From the NCBI RefSeq assembly GCF_024199845.1, contig NZ_JANADO010000001.1:744001-808000 (forward strand): a DNA stretch of 64,000 nucleotides, written 5' to 3'. A program made the position numbers and the translations under genes. Under the pieces are notes generated by a model. It ran no database searches. It was not told the DNA's origin and was given only the letters and a program-made list of their open reading frames with translations. Shown here one piece after another: positions 52,393-61,768 of this stretch (position 1 is the stretch's first letter; every line of letters begins with the position of its first letter). The DNA comes from Bradyrhizobium sp. CCGB12. Lineage in GTDB: Bacteria > Pseudomonadota > Alphaproteobacteria > Rhizobiales > Xanthobacteraceae.

Positions 52393-53385
52393 ATGAACAC
52401 TCCCCGCATTGAAAGCAAAAGCGCTTCCACCAGCGTGCGATCGCCGATCATCGTCAATCAGCTTGGCGCAGAGGTTCGGGCAGCACTCGCCGAGCATTGG
52501 TCACGTCCGCTGATCATCGATCATCCTGCCGATCGTGCTGCGTGGGAGGTCGCGCCAGAGGCCGACGTGCTGCTGACGCGGCCGCTGGCGGGCTGGAACA
52601 AGGCGCCTGGCGAAAAGCCCGCAGGCTGGCCGTTCGGCCTGCGCTGGATCCAGACCGCATCCACCGGCATCGACTTCTTTCCGGCGTGGCTGCTCGATGG
52701 CCCCGTGGTGACGGTTGGCCGTGGCATCTCGGCCGATCCGATCGCCGAATATGTTCTCGCGGCGATGCTCGGCTTCGAAAAGCGCATTCACGAGATCCGG
52801 CCGCGCAGCCGCGAGCAATGGAAGATCGCTCCGCTGGGCTCGCTCAGCGGCAAGACGATCGGCATCGCGGGTTTTGGTGCGATCGGCCGGGCCGTCGCCG
52901 AGCGGGTCAAGCCGTTCGGCGTCAACATCAAGGTGCTCAGGCGCTCGGCGTGGCCCTACGTTCTCCCGGGCATCCAGCCCGTGGACAGCATCGAGGAGCT
53001 GGTCGAGGTCTCCGATCATCTCGTTTTGGCGCTGCCGGCGACGACGAAGACTACCCGCTTGATCAATGCCGACGTGCTGGCACGGGCCAAAAAATCGCTG
53101 CACCTGATCAACGTCGCGCGCGGCAAGATCATCGATCAGAAAGCTCTTCTGCAAGCGCTCGATGGCGGACGGATCGCCGGCGCCACGCTCGATGTCACGG
53201 ACCCGGAGCCGCCGCTCGATGGTGATCCCATCTATGACCATTCCAAGGTCGTTCTCACCCCGCACGTCTCGTGGACCGGCGGCGAGGACGTCAAGCGGCT
53301 GGCCGACAAGACGCTGGTCAATCTCGACGCCTATGCGCACGGCGTGGCGCTGGCCGACGTCTTCGACAAGACTCTCGAATACTAG
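52393..53385 (+). CDS. D-2-hydroxyacid dehydrogenase, NAD-binding
   Basis: A 330-residue D-isomer-specific 2-hydroxyacid dehydrogenase. The NAD fold has GIAGFGAIGRAVAERV. The catalytic Arg is in NVARGKIID, the Glu in DVTDPEPPL and the His in LTPHVSW. It would interconvert a 2-keto acid and a D-2-hydroxy acid. It lies 142 bp after the second ferredoxin and 16 bp before the class II aldolase, with which it probably forms an operon. It has only two Met and no Cys, which links it to the sulfur genes. The substrate is unknown. Confidence 0.88.
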   Translation: MNTPRIESKSASTSVRSPIIVNQLGAEVRAALAEHWSRPLIIDHPADRAAWEVAPEADVLLTRPLAGWNKAPGEKPAGWPFGLRWIQTASTGIDFFPAWLLDGPVVTVGRGISADPIAEYVLAAMLGFEKRIHEIRPRSREQWKIAPLGSLSGKTIGIAGFGAIGRAVAERVKPFGVNIKVLRRSAWPYVLPGIQPVDSIEELVEVSDHLVLALPATTKTTRLINADVLARAKKSLHLINVARGKIIDQKALLQALDGGRIAGATLDVTDPEPPLDGDPIYDHSKVVLTPHVSWTGGEDVKRLADKTLVNLDAYAHGVALADVFDKTLEY

Positions 53386-53401
53386 AAAAGGAACCGCAAC
53401 A

Positions 53402-54184
53402 ATGAACAAGGTCGTCGAGAAGCCCAGGAAATATTCGCTGGTCGAGCGGACGCCGGCGGCGACGTTCGAAGAGGAGAGGCTGCACCGCAAGCAGCGTCTC
53501 GCCGCGACGTTCCGGCTGTTTTCGCGCTATGGCTTCGATCAGGGACTCGCGGGTCATGTCACCGTGCGCGATCCGGAATTCCCCGAACGCTTCTGGATCA
53601 ACCCGCTGTCGAAGCATTTCAGCCAGATCAAAGTGTCCGACCTTCAACTCGTCGACCACGACGGCAATATCCTGATCGGCGACAAGCCGATCAACCAGGC
53701 CGGCTTCGTGATCCACTCCGCGATTCATGCGGCGCACCCCGAGGTGATCGCGGCCGCCCATACCCATTCGACCTACGGCAAGGCCTGGTCGGCGCTGGGC
53801 CGCCTGCTCGATCCGCTGACGCAGGATTCCTGCGCCTTCTACGAGGACCACGTGCTGTTCGATCCGTTCTCCGGCGTCGTGCTGGAGGCGGAAGAGGGGC
53901 GCAAGATCGCGCAGGCGCTGGGATCGAAGAAGGCTGCGATCCTGCAAAATCACGGCCTGCTGACGGTGGGGCCGACCATCGAGGCTGCCGCCTGGTGGTA
54001 CATCGCGATGGACAATGCTGCGCGTGCCCAGTTGCTTGCGGAAGCCGCCGGCACGCCGAAGCCGATCCCGAATGAGGTCGCCAGCCTGACCTCGCGACAG
54101 GTCGGTACGCACAAGGGCGGCTATTTCAGCTTCCAGCCGCTGTGGGACTGGATCACCGAGGCGGAACCGGATCTGTTCAACTAG
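53402..54184 (+). CDS. Class II aldolase/adducin family protein
   Basis: A 260-residue protein of the class II aldolase family, metal-dependent, cleaving or dehydrating small sugar-phosphate-like or hydroxy-acid compounds. Zinc ligands fit HTHSTYG, and QNHGLLTVG gives the third histidine. AGHVTVRDPEFPERFWINP near the start marks the decarboxylase/aldolase subgroup. ATG 53402 is 16 bp after the dehydrogenase. It has two Met and one Cys. Members of this family act in sulfur salvage in some bacteria (MtnB, Ald2), a possibility here, but no specific function can be assigned. Confidence 0.87.
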   Translation: MNKVVEKPRKYSLVERTPAATFEEERLHRKQRLAATFRLFSRYGFDQGLAGHVTVRDPEFPERFWINPLSKHFSQIKVSDLQLVDHDGNILIGDKPINQAGFVIHSAIHAAHPEVIAAAHTHSTYGKAWSALGRLLDPLTQDSCAFYEDHVLFDPFSGVVLEAEEGRKIAQALGSKKAAILQNHGLLTVGPTIEAAAWWYIAMDNAARAQLLAEAAGTPKPIPNEVASLTSRQVGTHKGGYFSFQPLWDWITEAEPDLFN

Positions 54185-54315
54185 GATTACTGCTCGCGAG
54201 CCGGGCGGATGGCTCGGTTCGCCGGAGTTGCGCCTCGCCGTGACATCGTGAGATATGACGGCGAGCGGCTCGTCGCATTTGCGCAAGCCCCCGCAACGGT
54301 AGGGAGCTGGGCGAC

Positions 54316-54717
54316 ATGGTCGATGGTCTGCCAAGCGAAGTTGAAGTCATCACATTGTTCGTCGATGACATTGCGTCGTCAAAAGCCTTCTACGCCAGGG
54401 TTTTCGCATCCGAGACGATCTGGGAGGATGCGGTCTCATCCGTGCTCAGATTCGGCGGGCTCCTGATCAATCTTCTCGACGTGTCTCAGGCGCCGACGCT
54501 CGTCGAGCCGCTGCGTGTCGGGCCGTCATCCGCAGGGGCGCGCGTCCTGTTGACAATTAGAGTTGTCGACGTCGATCAGGTTTGCACGGCTCTCCGCGGG
54601 ATCGGTGTCGATTTGCTCAATGGGCCGATCGACCGTCCTTGGGGAAGGCGCACCGCGTCTTTCGCGGACCCTTCAGGTCATGTCTGGGAGATTGCGCAGG
54701 TGATTGACCGGACCTAG
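54316..54717 (+). CDS. VOC (glyoxalase/dioxygenase-fold) family protein
   Basis: A 133-residue protein of the vicinal oxygen chelate fold. The two beta-alpha-beta halves are visible: VEVITLFVDDIASSKAFYARVF first, and VLLTIRVVDVDQVCTALRGIGVD then GRRTASFADPSGHVWEIAQ second. The latter ends with a metal-ligand-type glutamate. Such proteins may be lyases, dioxygenases or binding proteins. It follows the aldolase by 131 bp on the same strand and is convergent with the FAD protein. I cannot name a substrate. Confidence 0.82.
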   Translation: MVDGLPSEVEVITLFVDDIASSKAFYARVFASETIWEDAVSSVLRFGGLLINLLDVSQAPTLVEPLRVGPSSAGARVLLTIRVVDVDQVCTALRGIGVDLLNGPIDRPWGRRTASFADPSGHVWEIAQVIDRT

Positions 54718-54755
54718 CGCGCGCCCGCGGTGAATTTGGTCGCGACTCTGTGATC

Positions 54756-56108
54756 CTAAAGCGAAAGAGTCCGGAGACGCGCCGCCAGATCCGCGCATTG
54801 CTGCCTTATATCGGGTACGGCGATGATCTCCCAGAACGCGGCCCGGGTGAGCGGGCCGACAGCGTAGAGGCGTCGCGATGGTAATCCGTGCTCGCCAACG
54901 ATCGCACAATCCGGCGTGACCTCGATGCCGATCCGTAAGGGATCGATCCGCGCAAGGCCATTGTCGAACAGGCTGCGGACCGCCGGGTTGCTGCTGGCAG
55001 CGGGATCCTTGACGATGCCGGTGCAGTCCACGATCGCGCCGACCTGAAGCTCGGACAGCGCGCTCTGGCCGCGCCTGCGATAGCAGACGAGCGCACCACA
55101 TTGGTTCGGTGTGACGGTGGTGAGCTTGCCGGAGATGACGGTCAAGCGTCCACTCGCAAGCGCCTCCGTGATGCGAGTCTCGACCTCGGGCGCCGTACGG
55201 TGGCGATGGACGTCCCACCAGGCGCGGGCATGCTCCAGAAATCTACGCCGTGATTCCAGCGGCAACTCCCGCCAGAGCCGCTGGGTGTGGGGCCTGATGG
55301 CGTCGATCGCGCTGCGCCAGTCGCCACCCTCGGCCGCATGCGCTTCGATACGACGGCGAAACCAGTGCAGCAAGACGCCGATCCGGGCTCCAAACGGAAT
55401 TTCGCTCTCGGCGAGTCGCATCGGATCGATGCGGCGATGGGCTCTCGGCAGCAGTCCGCGCCGCGACAGGGCAACGATCTGCCCCCGGTGTCCGCGGCGA
55501 AGCAGGGACAGCACGTAGTCGACCATCGACAGACCTGTGCCGAGGATCAACATGGTTGCATTGCTGTCGATGCCGGCGGCAGTGGGAGCGACCCATGGAT
55601 CGACATGGCCGGGCAGGCGCGACGCCGCAGCGTCGTGGCCGGTCGCGAGAATCGCGATGGCGCCAGTCAGTAGCGTCCCGTCAGCCAGCGTCACCGCGAC
55701 GCCGGATGGCGTTTCAGCAATCGCGATGCACTCGTTCTGCAAGATCGTGAGACCCCGCGTTCCGTCGGGGGAGGTCAGTGGCGCGATCAGGTCGGCGAGA
55801 TAGTCGCCATAGGTCTGCCGCGGAACGAAGCAGTAGGGATCAGGACATATCGGCCCGTCAGGGCGCGCGCACAGCCAGTCCCAGAAATGCCCGGGATCGT
55901 CAGGCAGCGCGCTCATGTTCGAAACGCGCACATTGAGGAGATGCTCTGGATTGCCTGCGTGGTAGGCAAGGCCGCGGCCAATCTCGGGCCGCTTCTCGAT
56001 CAGTGTGACGCGAAGATCCGGTAGAGACGCTTTCAGGAGTTGAAACGCCATCAGGGCGCCGCTCGCGCCCCCACCGATGACAATCGCGTGCCGCCCCTCC
56101 GGACCCAT
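54756..56108 (-). CDS. FAD/NAD(P)-binding protein (HI0933/DUF-type FAD-NAD(P) domain)
   Basis: A 450-residue protein with the N-terminal FAD/NAD(P)-binding domain of PF13454 type. IVIGGGASGALMAFQLL, IEKRPEIGRGLAYHAGNPEHLLNVRVSNMSAL and ATMLILGTGLSMVDYVLSLL supply the two dinucleotide sites. VGAIVDCTGIVKDPAAS and SRRLYAVGPLTRAAFWEI are typical late motifs. The YHAGNPEHLLNV segment is the family's signature. Its Met/Cys content is normal, unlike the sulfur block, so it may be outside that regulon. Partner and substrate are unknown. Confidence 0.85.
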   Translation of the reverse strand: MGPEGRHAIVIGGGASGALMAFQLLKASLPDLRVTLIEKRPEIGRGLAYHAGNPEHLLNVRVSNMSALPDDPGHFWDWLCARPDGPICPDPYCFVPRQTYGDYLADLIAPLTSPDGTRGLTILQNECIAIAETPSGVAVTLADGTLLTGAIAILATGHDAAASRLPGHVDPWVAPTAAGIDSNATMLILGTGLSMVDYVLSLLRRGHRGQIVALSRRGLLPRAHRRIDPMRLAESEIPFGARIGVLLHWFRRRIEAHAAEGGDWRSAIDAIRPHTQRLWRELPLESRRRFLEHARAWWDVHRHRTAPEVETRITEALASGRLTVISGKLTTVTPNQCGALVCYRRRGQSALSELQVGAIVDCTGIVKDPAASSNPAVRSLFDNGLARIDPLRIGIEVTPDCAIVGEHGLPSRRLYAVGPLTRAAFWEIIAVPDIRQQCADLAARLRTLSL

Positions 56109-56289
56109 CGTGCCGCCCCCCGTTTCATCGGTCGGTCAACGTCGCAGGACTGCGATTGGTTCTACGGCTCAATTGCGATGATAGTCGGACAGACCGCGAT
56201 AGCGTTGCCGCAGCATCAAAGAAGTGATGTTTCTTCCGTCGTAGTTGACGTTTGTGGAATGATCATATCGGCGCGGAGGCAGCGGCCAG

Positions 56290-57204
56290 TCAGAGCTTCT
56301 TGCAGATGCGATTGACCAGCGCGATGAACCAGCGCAGTGCCGGGTCGGCCGTGGCGCGGCGCGTGTAGAGCAGGTCGATGGTGAAGGCCTCGACATCATA
56401 GGGAACCGGAACGACGGACACGCCGGCGCTTGTGGCGAAGCGGCGGGCGATACGCTCGGCCATCGTCGCCACGAGATCGGTGCCGGCGATCGCGAACGGA
56501 ACCGCGACGACATGCGCAAGCGTGATGGCGGTCCGGCGCTTGCGCCCGTGCCGGGCCAGCATCGTATCGATAGCGCCGGGGAGCCCGTCGCCGCCCGCCG
56601 ACGAGAACAGGGCATGCGGGAGGCGCGTATAGTCGTCTTTGGTGAGCCGGGCTTTCCGTCCAGCGCGCCCGGCGTCGCGGATGCAGACGAACTTCTCTTC
56701 GAACAGCACACATCGCGTAACACGCGCGGAGGCGGGGAGATGACCGCCGATCAAGGCGTCGATCTCTCCGTGTTCGAGGCTCGCAACGCTCGCAGCGGCA
56801 TCAATGATGGGGCGGACCACGAGATCGATACCGGGCGCCTCCCGTCGCAGCGCCGCGACCAAAGGCGGCACGACGACGAGGTCGCCGTAATCGGTCACCG
56901 CGATGGAGAGGCGGCGGCGGGCGGTCGCGGGATCGAAGCTCGATCCGGGCGCCAGCACGCCCCGGATCTGCCCGAGCGCCTCGCTGATCGGCCGGGCCAG
57001 CGCCAGCGCCTTGGCCGTCGGCTGCATGCCCGAAGCGGATCGCACGAACAGATCATCGCCGAACAGGGCCCGCAGGCGGGTCAAGACGCTACTCATCGAC
57101 GGCTGCGCCAGACCGACGCGTTCGCCGGCGCGGGTCACGTTGCGCTCCTCCATCAGCGCCTCGAAGGCGACCAGGAGATTGAGATCGACGGAAGCTAAAT
57201 TCAT
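56290..57204 (-). CDS. LysR family transcriptional regulator
   Basis: A 304-residue LysR regulator. The helix-turn-helix is in DLNLLVAFEALMEERNVTRAGERVG with AQPSMSSVLTRLRALFGDDLFVR. The C-terminal ligand domain (from about residue 90) opens RRLSIAVTDYGDLVVVPPL. ATG 57204 gives the usual MNLASVDLNLL start, and ATG 57222 would add six residues. It diverges from the BASS-like transporter gene by 89 bp, so it most likely controls that transporter and the DUF2891 gene. The NodD-like subgroup spacing is noted, but its ligand is unknown. Confidence 0.9.
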   Translation of the reverse strand: MNLASVDLNLLVAFEALMEERNVTRAGERVGLAQPSMSSVLTRLRALFGDDLFVRSASGMQPTAKALALARPISEALGQIRGVLAPGSSFDPATARRRLSIAVTDYGDLVVVPPLVAALRREAPGIDLVVRPIIDAAASVASLEHGEIDALIGGHLPASARVTRCVLFEEKFVCIRDAGRAGRKARLTKDDYTRLPHALFSSAGGDGLPGAIDTMLARHGRKRRTAITLAHVVAVPFAIAGTDLVATMAERIARRFATSAGVSVVPVPYDVEAFTIDLLYTRRATADPALRWFIALVNRICKKL

Positions 57205-57293
57205 CTGAGCGATGATAGGCATACTAAAAATCGATTTCAAGAATTCCGCTCGGGGTGATCTATTGGCGCGGGAGACCCGATTGGACGAGGCGC

Positions 57294-58217
57294 ATGCGAC
57301 CCTCACTCCTGCGCCTCATCCCGCGCGGACCGACATTGCTGGCGCTCGGCGTCCTGCTCGGGCTTGCGTGCCCGGCGCTCGCAGACCTGATCCATCCACT
57401 GATGCCGGCCACGATCTTCGTGATCGTGCTCGGAACGCTGTTGCGCGTCGATGGTCAGGCCGTCGTCGCGACGCTGCGGCAGCCGTCGCTGTCCGTGCTC
57501 CTGCCGGCCGTCGTCATGGTCGTCTGTCCGCTGGCGATCGGGGTTGCCGGCCATACCCTCGGTCTTCCCAAGGAATTCGCGCTTGCGATCGTGCTCGCGG
57601 TCTCGGCCCCGCCGTCGAGCGGCACGGCCGCGGTGGCCCGCATGCTCGGGCTCGATGCTGCGGTACCGCTCGTCGTGACGGTGTTGTCCATGGTGCTCGC
57701 TCCGGTCACGGTCCCACTGCTTGCGGGTTGGTTCGGCGGGCTCGAGATCAGCGCGCTCGAGCTGGCGCTGCGGCTGGCGTTGCTGATTGGCGGCGCCGAG
57801 GGCGTCGCCTTCCTGCTCCGCCGGCACGCCGCGCAAGTTCTGGCGGCCCGTGGCGACGTCGTCGATGGGGTCATCGTCACGGCGCTGGTCCTCTTCGCCG
57901 TGTCCACCATGGCCGGCATCCCCGCGCAGATCGCAGCGGATGTGCCGGCCGCGATGCTCTGCCTTGTGCTCGCTTTCGCCTGCAACCTTGCGCTTCAGGC
58001 CTCGGGCGCCCTGTTGCTGCCGGGAACTCTGCCCCAGCGGCTGACGGTCGGCCTCATCCTCGGCAATCGCAATGTCGGGCTGGTCTGGTCGGCGCTCGGT
58101 GCTGCCGCCTCGCCGCGCATGGCCCTATACTTCGCGGCGACGCAATTCCCGATCTACATCCTGCCGCGTCTGATCGAGACGTTGATCAGCCGCGGCAAAC
58201 GAAAGGCCACTCTATGA
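57294..58217 (+). CDS. BASS/AEC-like membrane transporter
   Basis: A 307-residue membrane protein with about nine to ten hydrophobic segments. It resembles bile acid:sodium symporter (BASS)-like or related carriers. AIVLAVSAPPSSGTAAVARMLGLD in the middle recalls the crossover region of that fold, and LTVGLILGNRNVGLVWSALGA in the second half is its repeat. The ATG at 57294 is taken in preference to an upstream open stretch. The stop overlaps the DUF2891 start as ATGA, so the two are translationally coupled. The substrate is unknown. Confidence 0.75.
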   Translation: MRPSLLRLIPRGPTLLALGVLLGLACPALADLIHPLMPATIFVIVLGTLLRVDGQAVVATLRQPSLSVLLPAVVMVVCPLAIGVAGHTLGLPKEFALAIVLAVSAPPSSGTAAVARMLGLDAAVPLVVTVLSMVLAPVTVPLLAGWFGGLEISALELALRLALLIGGAEGVAFLLRRHAAQVLAARGDVVDGVIVTALVLFAVSTMAGIPAQIAADVPAAMLCLVLAFACNLALQASGALLLPGTLPQRLTVGLILGNRNVGLVWSALGAAASPRMALYFAATQFPIYILPRLIETLISRGKRKATL

Positions 58218-59227
58218 CGACGTCCCGTCTCACCCGCGAACAAGCCACGCAATTCGCCCGCATCGCGCTCGGCCATGTCAGGCGCGAATATCCCAACAAC
58301 GTGGACCACGCGCTGGCCGAGCCCGCGGACGCCCGCACGCCGAGCCAGCTGCATCCGATCTTCTATGGCAGCTATGACTGGCACTCCTGCGTTCACAGTT
58401 ACTGGATGCTGGCGCGGCTGCTCCGGCGCTTTCCGGATTTCGCCGTGGCGTCCGATATTCGGGCCTTGTTCGACGAGCAGTTCGTCCCCGAGAAGGTTGC
58501 TGTCGAGAGCGCCTACTTTGCACGTCCGACCGCCCGCGGCTTCAAGCGGCCCTATGGCTGGGGCTGGCTGCTGAAGCTGGCGACCGAGCTGGCACTGCAA
58601 TCTGACGACCGCTGGGGCCGCAATCTCGCGCCGTTGGCGGACGTCATTGCTCAGCGCTTTCGCGACTTCCTGCCGCTGTCGCTCTATCCGGTGCGCGTCG
58701 GCACCCACTTCAACACCGCGTTCGGCCTGCGGATGGCGTCCGACTATGCCGAGATCAGCAAGGACGAGGGACTGGCCAAGCTGCTGCTCGAGACAGGCCT
58801 GCGCTGGTATGGCGAGGATCGCGATTGCCCGGCCTGGGGCGAGCCGAGCGGCGACGATTTCCAGTCCTCGGCCCTGATCGAGGCCGAGTGCATGCGGCGC
58901 CTGCTGCCGCCAGATGTGTTCCTGCCCTGGTTCGACCGGTTCCTGCCGCGCGTGCTCGAGCGGCAGCCAGCGACCTTGTTCCGGCCTGCGACCGTCAGCG
59001 ACCGCACCGACGGCAAGATCGCTCATCTCGACGGCCTCAATCTCAGCCGCGCCTGGTGCTGGCGCGCCCTCGGCGATGCATTGCCGGCAAACGACGAACG
59101 GCGTGCCATTGCCCATGAGGCGGCGCAAGAGCATTTGTCCGCCGGACTTCCTCATCTCGCCACTCATTATATGGGAGAGCATTGGCTTGCGAGCTTCGCC
59201 GTTCTCGCGCTCGATGAAGCGGAATGA
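58214..59227 (+). CDS. DUF2891 domain-containing protein
   Basis: A 337-residue protein matching DUF2891. HPIFYGSYDWHSCVHSYWML, YGWGWLLKLATEL and GTHFNTAFGLRMASDYA are conserved blocks. HLATHYMGEHWLASFAVLAL near the end closes the helical (alpha/alpha-barrel-like) domain. Conserved His, Asp and Trp suggest an enzyme acting on a small or sugar-like substrate, but no activity is known to me for the family. No signal peptide is seen. It is coupled to the membrane transporter upstream by a 4-bp overlap, so it may process what that carrier moves. It has five Met and four Cys. Confidence 0.85.
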   Translation: MTTSRLTREQATQFARIALGHVRREYPNNVDHALAEPADARTPSQLHPIFYGSYDWHSCVHSYWMLARLLRRFPDFAVASDIRALFDEQFVPEKVAVESAYFARPTARGFKRPYGWGWLLKLATELALQSDDRWGRNLAPLADVIAQRFRDFLPLSLYPVRVGTHFNTAFGLRMASDYAEISKDEGLAKLLLETGLRWYGEDRDCPAWGEPSGDDFQSSALIEAECMRRLLPPDVFLPWFDRFLPRVLERQPATLFRPATVSDRTDGKIAHLDGLNLSRAWCWRALGDALPANDERRAIAHEAAQEHLSAGLPHLATHYMGEHWLASFAVLALDEAE

Positions 59228-59246
59228 GCGATACGGTCCGCGTCGA

Positions 59247-60950
59247 TTATTCGGCCGCGACGATCAGCTGAGGCTTCGGCTGCTGCGCATCTGCGACACC
59301 TGACGGGATCGAGGCCAGCAGCGAGCGCGTATAGGCTTGCTGCGGATTGTCGAAGATGTCGGTGACGGTCCCATGTTCGACAATGCGTCCGCGGTGCATC
59401 ACCGAGACGGTGTGGGCGAGCTGCCGCACCAGCGCCAGGTCGTGAGAGACGAACACATAGGTCAGGCCGAGGTCGGCCTGCAGCGACAGCAACACTTCGA
59501 CGATGTCCGCCTGGACGCTGACGTCGAGCGCGGAGGTGGGTTCGTCGAGCACGATCACGTCAGGCTTGAGGACGAGCGCGCGAGCGATGGCCACGCGCTG
59601 GCGCTGGCCGCCGGACAGTGCGCCGGGTTTGCGCGCCAGCAGATGCTGACCGAGCCCCACGTCGGCGAGAGCCTTGTGCACGCGCTCGTCGCGCTCCCGG
59701 ACTGTGCCGATCCTGAACCGGTCGAGCGGCTCGCGGATCAGTTGCTCGACTTTCCAGGCCGGGTCGAGCGACGTAAAGGGATTTTGATAGATGAGCTGAA
59801 GGTGGCGCCAGGCCGCGCGCAGTTCGGTCGGAGACCGCCCGTTGAGCTGCTCGCCGGCGACGATGATGGTCCCGGCATCAGGCTGTTCCAGCCCGAGCAG
59901 CAGCCGGATCGTCGTCGTCTTGCCCGAGCCGGACTCGCCGACCAGCGCGTGAGTGGTGCCGGCCGGGACACTGAACGACACGTTATCGACGGCCGTCAGC
60001 GTCTTGTCGTCCACCGCGAAGGTCTTGGTGACGGCGCTGACCTCGATCTTCGCAGCCTCGCTCTTGGTGCGACGGAAGCCTAGGTCGCGCAGGTCGGCGT
60101 AGCGGTCTGGGTTAAGGGCCGGCACGTCGGCGTGCAGCTTCCTCGCATAGGCCGAGGCCGGCGAGGCAAAGACAGAAGCGGTCTTGCCGGTCTCCTGGAC
60201 GATCCCGTCCTTGAGCACGACCAGCGTATCCGCCCGTTCGGCAGCGATCGCCAGATCGTGGGTGATGAGCAGCAGGCTGATATTCAGCTCGTCCTGGAGG
60301 CGCGAGAGCAGATCGAGAATCCGCTTCTGGATCGTGACGTCGAGCGCGGAGGTCGGCTCGTCCGCGACCAGCAACGACGGCCGGGGCAGGATCGCAAGGC
60401 CAATGAGCACGCGCTGGAGCATTCCGCCGGATAGCTGATGCGGGTAGGAGTCGTAGACCCGCTGGGGATTGTCGAGCCCGACCTGCGCGAAAATGTCCAG
60501 GATGAGCTGCTTGCGCGCGGCCCTGTCGGGTTCGTCGAGGAGCGCGGCGGCCTCATGCGCCTGGGCGCCGATCGTTCGCACCGGATTGAGCGAGTTGCCG
60601 GGATCTTGCGGCACGAACCCGATGGCTCGTCCGCGCAGCGGCCGGAAGCCACGCTCAGGCATCCGCAGGATCTCCTGGCCGTCGAATGCGACGCGACCGG
60701 TGGCGTGACTGCCGCTCGGAAGCAGCCGCAGCAGCGCGCGGGCGATCGTCGACTTGCCGGAGCCGGATTCCCCGATGAGGGCGAGGCTCTTGCCGCGCTC
60801 CAGTTCGAATCCCACGTTGGTCACAACCTGATGCGACCCGTAGGCGACCGACAGGTCGTCGACCCCAAGGAGAGGGATCGACCGCAGCGGCCGCGGCGCA
60901 ACGAATTCGGGGCGGATGAGAGTGGAGGTTAGTCCGTCTTGCGGAGCCAT
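59247..60950 (-). CDS. Peptide-type ABC transporter, fused double ATP-binding protein
   Basis: A 567-residue protein with two complete ATPase domains (DppD-DppF type fusion). The first, about residues 27-270, has GESGSGKST, LSGGMLQR and LLVADEPTSALD. The second, about 305-550, has GESGSGKTT, LSGGQRQR and VIVLDEPTSALD. Each is followed by the peptide-transporter C-terminal region (YARKLHADVPALNPDR; YTRSLLASIPSG). ATG 60950 overlaps the permease end by 22 bp, and the open frame beyond that is overlap. It has four Met and no Cys in 567 residues. Confidence 0.92.
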   Translation of the reverse strand: MAPQDGLTSTLIRPEFVAPRPLRSIPLLGVDDLSVAYGSHQVVTNVGFELERGKSLALIGESGSGKSTIARALLRLLPSGSHATGRVAFDGQEILRMPERGFRPLRGRAIGFVPQDPGNSLNPVRTIGAQAHEAAALLDEPDRAARKQLILDIFAQVGLDNPQRVYDSYPHQLSGGMLQRVLIGLAILPRPSLLVADEPTSALDVTIQKRILDLLSRLQDELNISLLLITHDLAIAAERADTLVVLKDGIVQETGKTASVFASPASAYARKLHADVPALNPDRYADLRDLGFRRTKSEAAKIEVSAVTKTFAVDDKTLTAVDNVSFSVPAGTTHALVGESGSGKTTTIRLLLGLEQPDAGTIIVAGEQLNGRSPTELRAAWRHLQLIYQNPFTSLDPAWKVEQLIREPLDRFRIGTVRERDERVHKALADVGLGQHLLARKPGALSGGQRQRVAIARALVLKPDVIVLDEPTSALDVSVQADIVEVLLSLQADLGLTYVFVSHDLALVRQLAHTVSVMHRGRIVEHGTVTDIFDNPQQAYTRSLLASIPSGVADAQQPKPQLIVAAE

Positions 60951-61768
60951 CGGCTGATCCTGTTCACGGAGAGGACGGTCGCGATCGTGACGAAGGCCGG
61001 TGCGTAGACCAGCCACGGCCATTTCAGGTAGTCCTTGCCGATCGAGATCAGCAGACCCCAGTCGGACGCGGGCGGTGGGTCGCCATAGCCGAGGAAGGCG
61101 AGGCTCGCGATCACCAGGATCGACAGGCCGAATTGCAGCACCGCAAGCGGCAACAGCGAACGCGACGCGTTCGGCAGCACGTGCCGCAGCAGGATGTGCC
61201 AGCGCGAGCCGCCGAGCAGGAACGAGGACTCGACGAACGTCGCCTGCCGGATCTTGATGACCTCCGAACGCATCACCCGCGCGAACACGGCAACCGCCGA
61301 GACGCCGGTCGCAATCGCCGCGTTCGTGGTGTCGAAGCCGATCGCAGTGACGACGATGACCGCCAGCAGGAAGTGCGGGATCGCCAGCAGCACATCGACG
61401 AGGCGGGCGAACACGATATCCACCCAGCCGCCGAAGAAGCCCGACAGCAACCCGATCAGGCCGCCAGTGACGGCGGCGATCACGACCGCGATGAGCGCGC
61501 TCGTCACCGATGACGCCGTGCCATAGACCACGCGGGTGTAGAGATCGCGGCCGAGATGGTCGGTGCCGAACCAGTGCGCTGTGCCAGGAGCGAGCAGCTT
61601 GTCGGCGGGAATGCCGTTGACGGGGCTCTGGCTCGTGAACAGGCCAGGTGCGAGCGACCACGCGATCACCAGCACGATGATTGCAAATGACAGCGCGACG
61701 GTTGGCGGAATACGAAAGGATGTCAGCCGGCGGCTGGCCGTAAGGTGCGCGTCGGAGACGAGACTCAT
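60929..61768 (-). CDS. Peptide-type ABC transporter permease, DppC type
   Basis: A 279-residue permease. WFGTDHLGRDLYTRVVYGT is the DppC/OppC hallmark near residue 65. The coupling loop RSEVIKIRQATFVESSFLLGGS lies near residue 170, and about six membrane segments are seen. It overlaps the DppB-type gene by 4 bp and the ATPase by 22 bp. It has few Met and no Cys. Confidence 0.92.
   Translation of the reverse strand: MSLVSDAHLTASRRLTSFRIPPTVALSFAIIVLVIAWSLAPGLFTSQSPVNGIPADKLLAPGTAHWFGTDHLGRDLYTRVVYGTASSVTSALIAVVIAAVTGGLIGLLSGFFGGWVDIVFARLVDVLLAIPHFLLAVIVVTAIGFDTTNAAIATGVSAVAVFARVMRSEVIKIRQATFVESSFLLGGSRWHILLRHVLPNASRSLLPLAVLQFGLSILVIASLAFLGYGDPPPASDWGLLISIGKDYLKWPWLVYAPAFVTIATVLSVNRISRWLRKTD

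Noticed and set aside
57212..59227. Very long open frame covering both the transporter and DUF2891 genes
   Set aside because: Only its last part (from 58214) is the DUF2891 gene; the upstream part is an Arg/Ala-rich overlap with the transporter gene, typical of an out-of-frame reading in high-GC DNA.
59247..61661. 804-codon frame suggesting a larger ABC fusion protein
   Set aside because: The section beyond 60950 is out of frame with the DppC-type permease and has no domain; the double ATPase starts at 60950.
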